A DNA stretch of 64,000 bases from Allobosea sp. Tri-44 (GCF_004123845.1 NZ_NBDP01000007.1:372001-436000); one strand, 5' to 3'. Counted from the stretch's first letter, positions 52,351-61,997 are shown. A program made the numbers and translations. The notes: generated by a model not told the origin, from the letters alone.

Positions 52351-53217
52351 ATGGTCCAGATCGGCTTCAACCTGCTGACGGTCGGCGGCTTCATCGACGA
52401 GGCGCATCTACCTTTGTGCGAGCGCATCCGTGAGATCGGCTATGACGGGGTCGAGATTCCGGTCTTCGAAGGCGATGTCGGCCACTATGAGCGCCTCGGC
52501 CACCGCCTCGACGAGATCGGCCTTGCCCGCACCATCGTCACCATCGTCGCCGAGGACAGCAACCCGCTATCGCCCGATCCGGCCATCCGCCAAAGGGCAC
52601 GCGAGCGCCATCGCTGGGCGGTCGACTGCGCCGCAGCGCTCGGCGCGAGCGTCATCGCCGGGCCCTACCATTCTCCAGTCGGCGTCTTCACCGGCGAAGG
52701 TCCGCGCGAGGACGAGCTCGCTCATCTCGCCGAAGCGCTGCACGCCATGGCGGATCATGCCGGCAAGGCCGGGATCGCGCTCTCGCTGGAGGCGATCAAC
52801 CGCTTCGAATGCTACGCGCTGAACACGATGGCAGCGGCGAGCGCACTGCATGCACGGGTCGGGCATCCGAACTTCGGCTACATGTACGACACCTTCCACG
52901 CCAATATCGAGGAGCGCGATCCGGTCGGCGCCTATCGCCGCTACGCTCCCGAGATCAACCATATCCACCTCTCGGAGAACGATCGCGGCATCGTCGGGCG
53001 TGGCCATGTGCCGTGGGACGAGACGTTCCGCGCCATCCGTGCCACCGGCTACGATAGCTGGCTGACCGTCGAGGCCTTCGGCCGGGCCCTGCCCTCGCTC
53101 GCCGCCGCGACGCGGGTCTGGCGCGACCTCTTCCCCGATCTCGACACGCTCCTCACCGAGAGCCACGACTTCATCCGGCGCGGCTGGGCGGAAGCGGCCA
53201 AGACAGGTGCCACATGA
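52351..53217 (+). CDS. Sugar phosphate isomerase/epimerase (xylose-isomerase-like TIM barrel)
   Basis: This is a 288-residue barrel protein. The metal ligands of this family are visible: Glu in LSLEAINRFE (about 158), Asp/His in YDTFHANIEE (about 188), His in NHIHLSENDRG and Glu in WLTVEAFG (near 250). This set matches D-tagatose/D-psicose 3-epimerase-type and hydroxypyruvate-isomerase-like enzymes. I chose ATG 52351 (MVQIGFNLLTVGGF) as the family start. It overlaps the ATPase gene by 4 bp (ATGA). It should convert the imported keto-sugar, or a derivative, in the cytoplasm. Confidence 0.88.
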   Translation: MVQIGFNLLTVGGFIDEAHLPLCERIREIGYDGVEIPVFEGDVGHYERLGHRLDEIGLARTIVTIVAEDSNPLSPDPAIRQRARERHRWAVDCAAALGASVIAGPYHSPVGVFTGEGPREDELAHLAEALHAMADHAGKAGIALSLEAINRFECYALNTMAAASALHARVGHPNFGYMYDTFHANIEERDPVGAYRRYAPEINHIHLSENDRGIVGRGHVPWDETFRAIRATGYDSWLTVEAFGRALPSLAAATRVWRDLFPDLDTLLTESHDFIRRGWAEAAKTGAT

Positions 53218-54728
53218 GCGCCAGTGCGCCGGTCCTTTCAATGCGCCGCATCGGCAAGAGCTTCACCGGCGTGCGGGCGCTCGATGATGTCAGCCTCGAC
53301 TGCCATGCCTGCGAGGTCCACGCCATCTGCGGCGAGAACGGCGCCGGCAAGTCGACGCTGATGAAGGTGCTCGGCGGCGTCTACCGTCCCGACGAAGGCG
53401 ATATCCTGCTCGGCGGACAGCCCGTGGCGTTCCGGCACCCGGTCGAGGCGCGCCGGGCCGGCATCAGCATCATCCACCAGGAGCTCAGCCTGCTGCCCGA
53501 ACGCAGTGTCGCCGACAACATCTTCCTCGGCCTGGAGCCGACCCGCAGCGGCCTGCTCGACCGCGCCGCGATGCAGCAGGGCGCGCGCAAGCTGCTGGAG
53601 CGCGTCGGCGCCAGGGTCCATCCGGACGCGCTGGTGAAATCGCTGTCGATCGCCGAGCAGCAACTCGTCGAGATCGCCAAGGCGCTGGCGCTCGATGCCC
53701 GCATCATCGTCATGGACGAACCCACCGCCGCGCTGGACGAGCGCGATGCCGGCCGGCTGCTCGAGCTGGTCGGCACGCTCAGGCGCGAGGGCGCGGCGAT
53801 CCTCTACATCTCCCACCGCATGGCCGAACTGAAGGCGATCGCCGACCGCATCACCGTGCTGAAGGACGGCAAGCTCGTCGCAACGCGCCCTGCCGAGGAG
53901 CTGACGCCAACGGCGATCGTCAGGTTGATGGTCGGGCGCGACCTTGCCGACTTCTTTCCGGCCCCCGGCGACCCGGCCAAGGTCGGCCCGAACATCCTGT
54001 CGGTGCAAGGCGCGGGCAACGCCATCCTCTCCGACATCGCTCTCGACCTGCGGGCCGGCGAGATCGTCGGCGTCGCCGGGCTCGAAGGCTCGGGCAAGGG
54101 TGCGCTCGGGCGTGCCTTGTTCGGCGACGAGCCTTTCACGCGCGGCCGCATGGTTGTCGAGGGCCGCGACGGGCTGATCGGCTCGCCACGCGCCGCGATC
54201 GCCGCCGGAATCGGCTTCCTCTCCGACGACCGCAAGAAGGAGGGCATCGCCCCGCAGCAATCGCTGCGCGACAATGTCCTCATGACCCTCCGTGCCTTTG
54301 CGCAGCGTCTGCTGCCGCCGGGCTCCGGCGGGATGGCGCGCGCCGCCGCTGACAGGCAGCTGGCGGAGGTCGATGTCCGGGCGGCCGACTTCGCGCAGGA
54401 GATCCGCGAGCTTTCCGGCGGCAACCAGCAGAAGGTCGTGATCGGCCGCTGGCTGGCGCGCGATCCCAAGGTCCTAATCTTCCTGGAGCCGACCCGTGGC
54501 ATCGACGTCGCCGCCAAGGCGGCGATCTACCAGCTGATGCGTGGCCTCGCCGATCGCGGCCGCGCCATCCTGATGATCTCCTCCGACCTGCCGGAGATCA
54601 TCGGCGTCAGCGACCGCATCCTCGTCATGCATGAAGGCAGCATCGCCGGCGAGCTGAAGCGCGGCGCCAGCGAGGAAGACGTGATGCACCTCGCGCTGGG
54701 CACCGATGCGACGGAGGCCGCGGCATGA
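53214..54728 (+). CDS. Sugar ABC transporter ATPase with two ATP-binding domains (RbsA type)
   Basis: This is a 504-residue fused ATPase. The first domain has Walker A GENGAGKST, signature-like LSIAEQQLVEIAKALA and Walker B IIVMDEPTAALDE. The second has GLEGSGKGALGRA, the signature LSGGNQQKVVIGRWLA and a degenerate Walker B LIFLEPTRGID, where Asp of the usual DEPT is replaced. This is common in the RbsA/XylG/AraG class. It energises the CUT2 importer formed with the two permeases that follow. It overlaps genes on both sides by 4 bp. Confidence 0.92.
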   Translation: MSASAPVLSMRRIGKSFTGVRALDDVSLDCHACEVHAICGENGAGKSTLMKVLGGVYRPDEGDILLGGQPVAFRHPVEARRAGISIIHQELSLLPERSVADNIFLGLEPTRSGLLDRAAMQQGARKLLERVGARVHPDALVKSLSIAEQQLVEIAKALALDARIIVMDEPTAALDERDAGRLLELVGTLRREGAAILYISHRMAELKAIADRITVLKDGKLVATRPAEELTPTAIVRLMVGRDLADFFPAPGDPAKVGPNILSVQGAGNAILSDIALDLRAGEIVGVAGLEGSGKGALGRALFGDEPFTRGRMVVEGRDGLIGSPRAAIAAGIGFLSDDRKKEGIAPQQSLRDNVLMTLRAFAQRLLPPGSGGMARAAADRQLAEVDVRAADFAQEIRELSGGNQQKVVIGRWLARDPKVLIFLEPTRGIDVAAKAAIYQLMRGLADRGRAILMISSDLPEIIGVSDRILVMHEGSIAGELKRGASEEDVMHLALGTDATEAAA

Positions 54729-55705
54729 GCGCGAGCGCCGATATCGCCACCGCCCGCCCGGCGCGCGAAATACCAGTGGCGCCGCTGCTCTTCGCCGGCT
54801 CGCTGGCGCTCTATGTCGCGACCGCGCTTGCGACCGGGCAACACGCCTATCTCACCGGCGAGGGCTTTGTCGGCCTGACCCAGCGCATGGTCGCGCTCGG
54901 CATCGTCGCGCTCGGGCAGACGCTGGCGATCTTGGTCGGCTCGATCGACCTCTCGGTCGCCAACCTGATCAGCGTCTCGGCCGTACTCGCCTCCTTCATC
55001 ATGAAGGGCGAGCCGGCCATGATCGCACCAGCCGTGCTGGCAGTGCTGGCGCTGTCGGCGGCAATCGGCCTCGTCAACGGGCTGATCATCGCGAGACTCG
55101 ACGTCAACCCGCTGATCGCGACGCTCGGCGTCGGGCTGATCCTGCAGGGGCTGCTCTCGGCGAGCTTCACCAATTTCGCCGGCTCGGTTCCAGCAGCCTT
55201 CCAGGCCTTCGCCTATGGCCGCATCGGGCCCCTGCCCTGGTCGGTGCTGCTGATGTTCCTGCTCGCGCTCGCGATCTGGCTGATGCTGACCCGCACGCGC
55301 TTCGGCGCCCATCTCTACGCCGCCGGTGGCAATCGCGACGGCGCCCGCCTCGCCGGCATCCGCACCGAGCGCGTCGTCGTCGGCGCGCATGTGCTGTGTT
55401 CGCTGATGGCCGGTTTGACCGGGCTCTATCTCGCCAGCCGCCTGCGCGCCGGCGCGCCCTGGGTCGGCCGCGACGGCGTCTACGACCTTGAGTCCATCGC
55501 CGTCGTGGTGATCGGCGGCACGCTGCTCGCCGGCGGGCGCGGCGGCGTCTGGGGCACGATGGCCGGCGTCTTCCTGTTCGCCACGCTCGACGCCGTCTTC
55601 AACATGACCGGCATCGACGCCTTCCCGAAACAGGTTCTGCGCGGCGCGATCGTCATTCTCGCGGTCGCCGTCTATGCGGTGCGCAGCCGGGGGCATGTCG
55701 CATGA
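54725..55705 (+). CDS. Sugar ABC transporter permease, RbsC type (first)
   Basis: The 326-residue hydrophobic protein has the CUT2 permease landmarks LAILVGSIDLSVANLISVSA, NPLIATLGVGLILQGLLSAS and the ATPase loop GNRDGARLAGIRTERVVVGA, then VVIGGTLLAGGRGGVWGTMAG. Eight to ten membrane segments are likely. It pairs with the next permease (4-bp overlap) to form the inner-membrane channel. Confidence 0.9.
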   Translation: MSASADIATARPAREIPVAPLLFAGSLALYVATALATGQHAYLTGEGFVGLTQRMVALGIVALGQTLAILVGSIDLSVANLISVSAVLASFIMKGEPAMIAPAVLAVLALSAAIGLVNGLIIARLDVNPLIATLGVGLILQGLLSASFTNFAGSVPAAFQAFAYGRIGPLPWSVLLMFLLALAIWLMLTRTRFGAHLYAAGGNRDGARLAGIRTERVVVGAHVLCSLMAGLTGLYLASRLRAGAPWVGRDGVYDLESIAVVVIGGTLLAGGRGGVWGTMAGVFLFATLDAVFNMTGIDAFPKQVLRGAIVILAVAVYAVRSRGHVA

Positions 55706-56685
55706 GCACCGCGGCCGCCCAGTCGGGACCGTCGGCAGCGCTGCGCTTTGCCCGTGGCATCAATGTCGGGGTCGCCGTCTTCCTCGTACTCTACGGCACG
55801 ATCGCCGTACTGCAGCCTAGCTATTTCGAGGTCGAAGGTGTCCTCAACTTCCTGCGCCGGGCCGCGCCGCTGATCATCCTCGCCTGCGGCCAGCTCTTCG
55901 TCATCGCCGGCGGCGGCTTCGATCTGTCGATGGGCTCGCTGGTGACCCTGACCGTGCTCGGCGGCTCGATGCTCGCCGGCGGCAATCCCGACAACACCTG
56001 GTGGACGATCGGCGTGCTCTATCTGATCGGACTCGGTGTCGGGCTGGTCAACGGGCTGGTCGTCACCCTGCTCAAGGTGCCCTCGATCATCGCGACGCTC
56101 GGCATGCTGCTCTCGCTCAACGGCGCGGCGCTGATGTGGTCGGGCGGGGCGCCGCGCGGCTATCTGCCGGAGAATTTCCGGGCGCTGGGACGCCTCGTCT
56201 ATCGCGACGTGCCGGTGACCGGGATCATGCCGCTCTCGGTGATCATCCTCATCGTCTTCGTCGCCCTCGCCGCCTGGCTGCTGCACGCGACCGTCTTCGG
56301 CCGGCAGGTGCTGGCGGTCGGCGACAATCCGCGCGCGGCCGAGCTTTCCGGCATGCCGGTCGGTGCGACGCGGGTCCTGGTCTTTATCATCTCGGCGCTG
56401 TCGGCGGTGACCGCGGGCATCCTGCTCGGCGGCTTCGCCGGGGTCTCGATCGCGGTCGGGCAAGGGCTGGAACTGCAGGCGATCGCCGCCTGCGTCATCG
56501 GCGGCGCTCAATTGCTCGGCGGGCGCGCCAGCGTGACCGGTGCCGTCGCCGGCGCGCTCAGCCTGTTCGCCCTGTTCACTTTGCTCAACCTGATGGGCCT
56601 GCCGCAGCCGCTGCGCGAAACCGTGCAGGGCCTGATCCTGATCGCCGCGGTGGCGTCGAGCGCCTGGCGCAGCAGGCGCGCGTGA
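55702..56685 (+). CDS. Sugar ABC transporter permease, RbsC type (second)
   Basis: This is a 327-residue CUT2 permease: FVIAGGGFDLSMGSLVTLTV, VPSIIATLGMLLSLNGAALM, VGDNPRAAELSGMPVGATRV (the ATPase-docking loop) and VIGGAQLLGGRASVTGAVAG. It is a distant paralogue of the preceding permease. It ends 80 bp before the binding-protein gene, with a strong hairpin in the gap. Confidence 0.9.
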   Translation: MSTAAAQSGPSAALRFARGINVGVAVFLVLYGTIAVLQPSYFEVEGVLNFLRRAAPLIILACGQLFVIAGGGFDLSMGSLVTLTVLGGSMLAGGNPDNTWWTIGVLYLIGLGVGLVNGLVVTLLKVPSIIATLGMLLSLNGAALMWSGGAPRGYLPENFRALGRLVYRDVPVTGIMPLSVIILIVFVALAAWLLHATVFGRQVLAVGDNPRAAELSGMPVGATRVLVFIISALSAVTAGILLGGFAGVSIAVGQGLELQAIAACVIGGAQLLGGRASVTGAVAGALSLFALFTLLNLMGLPQPLRETVQGLILIAAVASSAWRSRRA

Positions 56686-56697
56686 CGAACGAATTTT

Positions 56698-56723
56698 CGG
56701 AGCGCGTGATCCCACGCGCTCCG
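56698..56723 (+). promoter_or_regulatory. Intercistronic hairpin between permease and binding-protein genes
   Basis: CGGAGCGCGTG and CACGCGCTCCG form a perfect 11-bp stem with a 4-base loop (ATCC), with no following T-run. Hairpins before a binding-protein gene often raise its mRNA stability relative to the upstream genes. Confidence 0.6.
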
Positions 56724-56765
56724 CCAAAGGCCGCCGGCAAGGCGGCGCGATAGAGGGAGGTGACG

Positions 56766-57890
56766 ATGAAGACGCAGATCGGTTTGGTGGCACTGCTGGC
56801 AGGCCTGTCGAGCGCCGCGCTCGCGCAGAACTTCAACGATCCGGCCGAGTTCGAGCGCCAGAAGGCGCTGCTCACGGTCGCCCCGCAAGGTCCCGACGGA
56901 AAGCCGTGGGAGCAGAATCTCGGCGGCGAGAAGGTCGACACGGCCAAGTACAAGAAGCCCGGCCCCTACAAGCTCTGCTTCTCCAATGCCGGCGTGAACA
57001 ATCCCTGGCGCGTCGTCGGCTTCACCAACATGCAGGCCGAGGTCGACGCCAACAAGGCCGACATCGCCTCGTTCACCCATGCCGATGCCGAGGGCAAGGA
57101 CGACAAGCAGATCTCGGACATCAACGCCTTCGTCAACAGCGGCCAGTGCGATGCGCTGATCGTCTCGCCGAACACCACGGCGGCGCTGACGCCGGCGGTC
57201 GAGGCGGCCGCGAAGAAGCTGCCCGTCGTGGTCTTCGACCGCGGCGTCGACAGCAAGGCCCCGGTCACCTTCATCAACCCGATCGGCGGCTATGGCTTCG
57301 GCATCCAGGGCGCGAGCTTCATCGCCGAGAAAATCCCGGCCGGCGGCGCGGTGCTGGCGCTGCGCATCCTGCCGGGTGTCGACGTGCTGGAGAACCGCTG
57401 GGCGGCGGCCGAGCGCATCTTCAAGGAGAAGGGCATCAAGGTCGTCGGCGCCGAGTTCACCAATGGCGACAACGCCAAGACCAAGGCGATCGTCGAGGAC
57501 TACCTCAACCGCTTCGGCAAGATCGACGGCGTCTGGATGGACGCCGGCGCGACCGCCGTCGCGGCGCTCGAAGCCTTCGAGGATGCGGGCAAGCCCTTTC
57601 CGGTGATCAATGGCGAGGACCAGCAGGACTTCCTGCAGAAATGGAAGAAGAACAAGCTCACCGCGATCGCGCCGACCTATCCGACCTATCAGTGGCGCAC
57701 CCCGGTGATCGCGGCGATCCGCATCCTCAAGGGCGAGCCGGTCGTGGGGCCGACCTGGAAGCTGCCGCAGCCGGCGATCACGGCCGAAAACCTCGACAAG
57801 TTCATCAACGACAAGATGCCGCCGCTGCACTACGCGCTCTGCGGCTGCGAGCAGATGGCGAACTATCCGGCCCGCTGGGGCGGCAAGTAA
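56766..57890 (+). CDS. Sugar ABC transporter substrate-binding protein (CUT2, type I periplasmic fold)
   Basis: This is a 374-residue protein with a signal peptide (QIGLVALLAGLSSAALA). The two-lobe type I binding fold has CFSNAGVNNPWRVVGFTNMQ, VNSGQCDALIVSPNTTAALT, KLPVVVFDRGVDSKAPVTF and DGVWMDAGATAVAALEAF. The ATG is preceded by GAGGGAGGTGACG. It is the last transporter gene, after the permeases rather than first, and is separated by a hairpin. Two late Cys (CGCEQMANYP) are unusual. The ligand is an unidentified sugar. Confidence 0.9.
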   Translation: MKTQIGLVALLAGLSSAALAQNFNDPAEFERQKALLTVAPQGPDGKPWEQNLGGEKVDTAKYKKPGPYKLCFSNAGVNNPWRVVGFTNMQAEVDANKADIASFTHADAEGKDDKQISDINAFVNSGQCDALIVSPNTTAALTPAVEAAAKKLPVVVFDRGVDSKAPVTFINPIGGYGFGIQGASFIAEKIPAGGAVLALRILPGVDVLENRWAAAERIFKEKGIKVVGAEFTNGDNAKTKAIVEDYLNRFGKIDGVWMDAGATAVAALEAFEDAGKPFPVINGEDQQDFLQKWKKNKLTAIAPTYPTYQWRTPVIAAIRILKGEPVVGPTWKLPQPAITAENLDKFINDKMPPLHYALCGCEQMANYPARWGGK

Positions 57891-58033
57891 CGCGGCCAAG
57901 TAACCCGGCAAAGTAACGACGCCGCCGGGCGCCCGCATGATACGGGCGCCCACCCCTGCCCTACCGGCAGCGATTGCGGCATGATGGGCGTTCTGCCTCC
58001 TCCTGCCGATTCGCAGTCGCTTTTCCCAGATCA

Positions 58034-59071
58034 TTGGCCTTGCAAGACGCAACCCCAGCCGCTCCAACCATCGCCGAAGTCGCGCGCCTCGCCGGTGTCT
58101 CGACGGCGACGGTGTCGCGCACGCTGGCGCAGCCGGACAAGGTCAAGGCGCGCACCCGCGAGCGCGTGCTGGAGGCCGTGAAGGCGACCGGCTTCATCCC
58201 CAACGCCCAGGCGCGCAATCTCAGGCTCCAGGCGACGCGCACGGTGATCCTCTTGGTGCGCGACATCAGCAACCCGTTCTATCTCGAAATCTACAAGGGC
58301 GTCGAAGAGGCGGCGATCGACGCCGGCTACAAGGTGCTGATGGGCGATGCCCGCGACGATGACGAGCGGATCATGCGCTATGTCGACATGGTGCGCGAGC
58401 GTCATGCCGACGGGCTGATCCTGATGGTCGGCCGCTTTCCCGAGGCACTCGCGGCGCGTGGCAGGTTGCCGCCCATCGTGGTCGCGCTGGAGATGCTGCC
58501 CGGGCTGAATCTGCCGACGGTCAAAGTCGACAATCACGCTGCGGCGCGTGCCGCGGTCGCCCATCTCGCCCGGCTCGGCCATCGCCGCATCGCCCATATC
58601 GCCGGGCCGATGCCCGACCCGATGAGCCTCGACCGCCGCGACGGCTATCTCGCCGGCCTCGCCGATGCCGGTATCACGGCCGATCCGCGGCTCGTCGTCG
58701 AGGGCGATTTCGGTCTCACCGCGGGGCGCGCCGCGATCCGAACGCTCGACGCCAGCGGCGTCGACTACACCGCCGTCTTCGCTGCCAGCGACCAGATGGC
58801 GGTCGGCGCGATGGGCGAGCTGCGCGCACGTGGGCGCAACGTTCCCGACGACGTCTCGGTCGTCGGCTTCGACGATATCGTGCTGGCGGAGGCGGTCGAA
58901 CCGCAGCTCACCACCGTGCATCAGCCGCGCCGCGAGATCGGCCAGGCGGCGATGGCGCTCCTGATCGCGCAATTATCGGGACAGGGCGACCGCGCCGACC
59001 TCGTGCTGCCGACGCGGCTCATCGAACGCGCCTCGGCCGCGCCGCCGCGCAAAGACGGAAAATCCGGATAG
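58034..59071 (+). CDS. LacI-family transcriptional regulator
   Basis: This is a regulator of about 345 residues. The HTH (TIAEVARLAGVSTATVSRTL) and hinge helix (GFIPNAQARNLRLQATRTVI) are followed by the ligand domain: DISNPFYLEIYKGVEEAAID, HIAGPMPDPMSLDRRDGYLA, AVFAASDQMAVGAMGELRAR and VSVVGFDDIVLAEAVEPQLT. No ATG is suitably placed; TTG at 58034 or 58040 is the likely start, and the open frame extends to a TTG at 57974. It probably represses the upstream sugar operon through the CG-centred operator at 52192 and is induced by the sugar or its phosphate. Confidence 0.88.
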   Translation: MALQDATPAAPTIAEVARLAGVSTATVSRTLAQPDKVKARTRERVLEAVKATGFIPNAQARNLRLQATRTVILLVRDISNPFYLEIYKGVEEAAIDAGYKVLMGDARDDDERIMRYVDMVRERHADGLILMVGRFPEALAARGRLPPIVVALEMLPGLNLPTVKVDNHAAARAAVAHLARLGHRRIAHIAGPMPDPMSLDRRDGYLAGLADAGITADPRLVVEGDFGLTAGRAAIRTLDASGVDYTAVFAASDQMAVGAMGELRARGRNVPDDVSVVGFDDIVLAEAVEPQLTTVHQPRREIGQAAMALLIAQLSGQGDRADLVLPTRLIERASAAPPRKDGKSG

Positions 59072-59073
59072 CC

Positions 59074-61047
59074 TCAGGCCGCTGCAGCCGTAGCGCGTCG
59101 TGCCATCGCCCCGGCAACCGCCTTTTCCAGATCCGCCTGCCAGAACGGCTTGCTCAGGCGCAGCACGCCGGCTCCCGCGCCTGCGGGAAGGTCGGCATAG
59201 CCGGTGGCGAGGATGACCGGCAGGGCCGGCCAGCGTTCGCCGACTGCTGCGATCAGTTGCGCGCCGGTCATCTGCGGCATGGCATGATCGGTGATCAACA
59301 AATCGATCTCATTGCTCTCCAGCACGGAAAGCGCTTCGCGTCCCGAGCTGGCCTCGATGACCTTGTGGCCGAGATCCTCAAGCAGCGCAGTGGTGTTCAT
59401 CAGCACAAGCGCGTCGTCGTCGACGGCGAGCACGGTGAGCGGGCGCGTCGATGCAGCGTCAACCTTGGCCTCAACGGGCAATCGGGCAGGCTCGGCCGCA
59501 GTAGCTGCGGTAGCCGCCGGCAGCCAGATCTCCACGGCCGTACCATGCCCCAGGATGCTGTCGAGCAAAAGCCGTCCCCCGAGCTGCTCGGCCATGCCAT
59601 GCACCATCGAGAGACCCAACCCCGTGCCTTTGCCGATGCCCTTGGTGGTAAAGAATGGCTCGGTTGCCTGGGCGAGCGTTTTTGCATCCATCCCGCTTCC
59701 AGTGTCGGCCACCGAAAGGCGAACATAGTCCCCAGCTGGCAAGCCGCTCCGGTGCCCGCCGCTGACGCGCTCATTGCTACCGCCGATCCGCAGTACGCCG
59801 CCCTCCGGCATGGCGTCCCGCGCATTGAAGGCGAGGTTGAGCACGGCGGTTTCGAGCTGGTTCGGATCGGCCGCGGCCATCACGAGATCGGCCGGGAAGT
59901 TCGTCTCGATCTGGATCAGCGGCCCCAGCGAGCGCTGCAGCAGGTCGCCCATCTCGGCGACGAGCACGTCGACCGCCACGGGTTGCAACTCGAGCTCCTG
60001 CTTGCGGGCGAAGGACAGCATGCGCTGTGTCAGGGAAATTCCTCGGCTCGCCCCCTTGATCGCATTGTCGATCAGGCCGAGCTGGCGCGCGTCGCTGATC
60101 TGGCGACGGACGAGTTCGAGGCTGCCCATCACGGCAGTGAGCAAGTTGTTGAAGTCGTGCGCGACGCCGCCGGTGAGCTGTCCCAACGCCTCGATCTTCT
60201 GCGCCTGGAACAGCGCCTCGCGCGCCGCGTCGAGCTCAGCCTCCACCTTGCGGCGATCGGTCAGATCGCGGGTGATCTTGGCGAAGCCGATGATCTCACC
60301 GGCGTCGTCGCGGATCGGATCCATGACGACATGCGCCCAGAACGCCTCGCCGTTCTTGCGCAGGCGCCAGCCCTCCTTCTCGAAGCTGCCCGTTTCGATC
60401 GCGGTCTGCAGAGCGCGCTCGGGCTCGCCGCTGGCCCGGTCCTCCGGCGGGTAGAACAGCGAGAAATGCCGGCCGATGATCTCGTCGGGCAAATAGCCCT
60501 TGATCCGCTGTGCACCGGCGTTCCAGTTCGTGACCACGCCGCCGCGATCGATCATGTAGATCGCGTAGTCGGTGACGCCCTGGACCAGCAGGCGGAAACG
60601 TTCCTCGCTGCGCCGCAGTGCCTGCTCGGCCTCGCGCCGCTCGGTCAGATCGCGCGTGACCTTGGCGTAGCCGAGCACATGGCCGGTTCCCGGGTTCAGG
60701 ATCGGATCGATGACGACATGGGCCCAGAAGCGGGTCCCGTCCTTGCGGACGCGCCAGCCTTCCTTCTCGAAGCGGCCCTCCTCCGCGGCCTTGCGCAGGG
60801 CGCGTTCCGGCAGGCCGGCGGCGCGATCCTCATCCGTGTAGAAGCGCGAGAAGGATTGGCCGATGATCTCGTGATCCTCATAGCCCTTGAAGCGCCGCGC
60901 ACCCGGGTTCCAGCTGATCACAATGCCCTGCGGATCGAGCATGTAGATGGCGTAGTCCGTGACCGACTCCACCAGCAGCCGATAGCGCTCGGCGGTCACT
61001 GGACCTTCCGCGATGTGATGCACGTTTGGAACCTTGGCGTCTGACAT
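59074..61047 (-). CDS. Hybrid histidine kinase with two PAS domains and a receiver (orphan)
   Basis: This is a ~657-residue soluble protein. PAS1 (about 20-130; FSRFYTDEDRAAGLPERALR, WAHVVIDPI) and PAS2 (about 145-255; FSLFYPPEDRASGEPERALQ, WAHVVMDPI) are internal duplicates. Then come HisKA (GQLTGGVAHDFNNLLTAVMG with the phospho-His), HATPase (GKGTGLGLSMVHGMAEQLGG) and a C-terminal receiver (VLAVDDDALVLMNTTALLED; phospho-Asp in LLITDHAMPQMTG). No membrane segment is seen. There is no response regulator gene nearby, so phosphotransfer is internal or to a distant partner. It converges with lacI, 2 bp apart. Confidence 0.9.
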   Translation of the reverse strand: MSDAKVPNVHHIAEGPVTAERYRLLVESVTDYAIYMLDPQGIVISWNPGARRFKGYEDHEIIGQSFSRFYTDEDRAAGLPERALRKAAEEGRFEKEGWRVRKDGTRFWAHVVIDPILNPGTGHVLGYAKVTRDLTERREAEQALRRSEERFRLLVQGVTDYAIYMIDRGGVVTNWNAGAQRIKGYLPDEIIGRHFSLFYPPEDRASGEPERALQTAIETGSFEKEGWRLRKNGEAFWAHVVMDPIRDDAGEIIGFAKITRDLTDRRKVEAELDAAREALFQAQKIEALGQLTGGVAHDFNNLLTAVMGSLELVRRQISDARQLGLIDNAIKGASRGISLTQRMLSFARKQELELQPVAVDVLVAEMGDLLQRSLGPLIQIETNFPADLVMAAADPNQLETAVLNLAFNARDAMPEGGVLRIGGSNERVSGGHRSGLPAGDYVRLSVADTGSGMDAKTLAQATEPFFTTKGIGKGTGLGLSMVHGMAEQLGGRLLLDSILGHGTAVEIWLPAATAATAAEPARLPVEAKVDAASTRPLTVLAVDDDALVLMNTTALLEDLGHKVIEASSGREALSVLESNEIDLLITDHAMPQMTGAQLIAAVGERWPALPVILATGYADLPAGAGAGVLRLSKPFWQADLEKAVAGAMARRATAAAA

Positions 61048-61112
61048 GTCCAACGCGCCGAACGCGGCGCCCTGGAGAAGGTTCCCTGTGGGACAAAGAA
61101 AAATGATGGACG

Positions 61113-61997
61113 TCAGTTCGTCGGTTTCGGCGCGACCAGAATCGCGCCGGAGGCTGCGACCACCAGGATGAGCCCGAGCCAGTCACTCGCAGCCGGGTGC
61201 TCTCCCAGCAGCAGAACCGAGCCGAGCGCCCCAACCGCTGGAACCATGAGGGTGCCGAGGCTGGCGATGCCGGCCGGCAGCCGCGCGATCACGGTGAACC
61301 AGAGGAAATAGGCGAGCGCCTGCGCGCCGAGGATATGGAAGGTGAGCGCCGCGGCGACCGGCGGCGACAACGCCTTCGGAACCGGCAAGCCTTCGAAGAT
61401 CAGCATGCCGATGCCAGCCGCCGCGCCGCCGATCAGCAATTGCCAGGCCGCAATCGCCAGCGTCGGCGCCGCGACCGGCCAGCGCTTGGTGACGATGGTG
61501 CCCAGCGCCCAGCTGATGCTGGCGAGCAGGGCAAGACCGAGCCCCGGAGAGAACTGGCCCGCCCGGATCAGCGGCAGGCCAAGACAGAGCAATCCGGCAA
61601 TGCCCAACCCCAAGCCAATCAGCCGCGGGCGGTCGAAGCGCTCGCCCAGCACCGGCCAGGCCATCAGTGTCGCCCAGACCGGCATGGTGAAGGTGAGGAT
61701 CGCGGCACGCGAGGTCGGCGCCATCAACTGCGCGAAGGCGAGCAGGATGTTGAAGGCGGCGATCGAGAGGATGCCGGCGACGATCAGCCTCGGCCAGTGC
61801 GCTGTCGGCACCTTGAGACTGACACCACGCGACAGCGCGACCGCGACCAGAGCGAGGCCGGCGAAGGTCATGCCGCCGGCCCGCAAGGTCCAGGGTGCGA
61901 TCTCGGTCAGCGAGATCCGGACCGCCGGCCAGTTGAAACCCCAGAGCAGTCCGAGCAGCGGGACGAGCAGGAGCGAGCGAGCGGGCACGGGCGGCAT
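61113..61997 (-). CDS. EamA/DMT-family transporter
   Basis: The 294-residue protein has ten predicted membrane helices in two EamA halves (LLLVPLLGLLWGFNWPAVRI; FNILLAFAQLMAPTSRAAIL; second half LALLASISWALGTIVTKRWP; AGIASLGTLMVPAVGALGSV). Members export amino acids, nucleotides or other metabolites. It lies between the hybrid kinase and the M20 deacylase, all on the minus strand but not tightly packed. The substrate is unknown. Confidence 0.87.
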   Translation of the reverse strand: MPPVPARSLLLVPLLGLLWGFNWPAVRISLTEIAPWTLRAGGMTFAGLALVAVALSRGVSLKVPTAHWPRLIVAGILSIAAFNILLAFAQLMAPTSRAAILTFTMPVWATLMAWPVLGERFDRPRLIGLGLGIAGLLCLGLPLIRAGQFSPGLGLALLASISWALGTIVTKRWPVAAPTLAIAAWQLLIGGAAAGIGMLIFEGLPVPKALSPPVAAALTFHILGAQALAYFLWFTVIARLPAGIASLGTLMVPAVGALGSVLLLGEHPAASDWLGLILVVAASGAILVAPKPTN

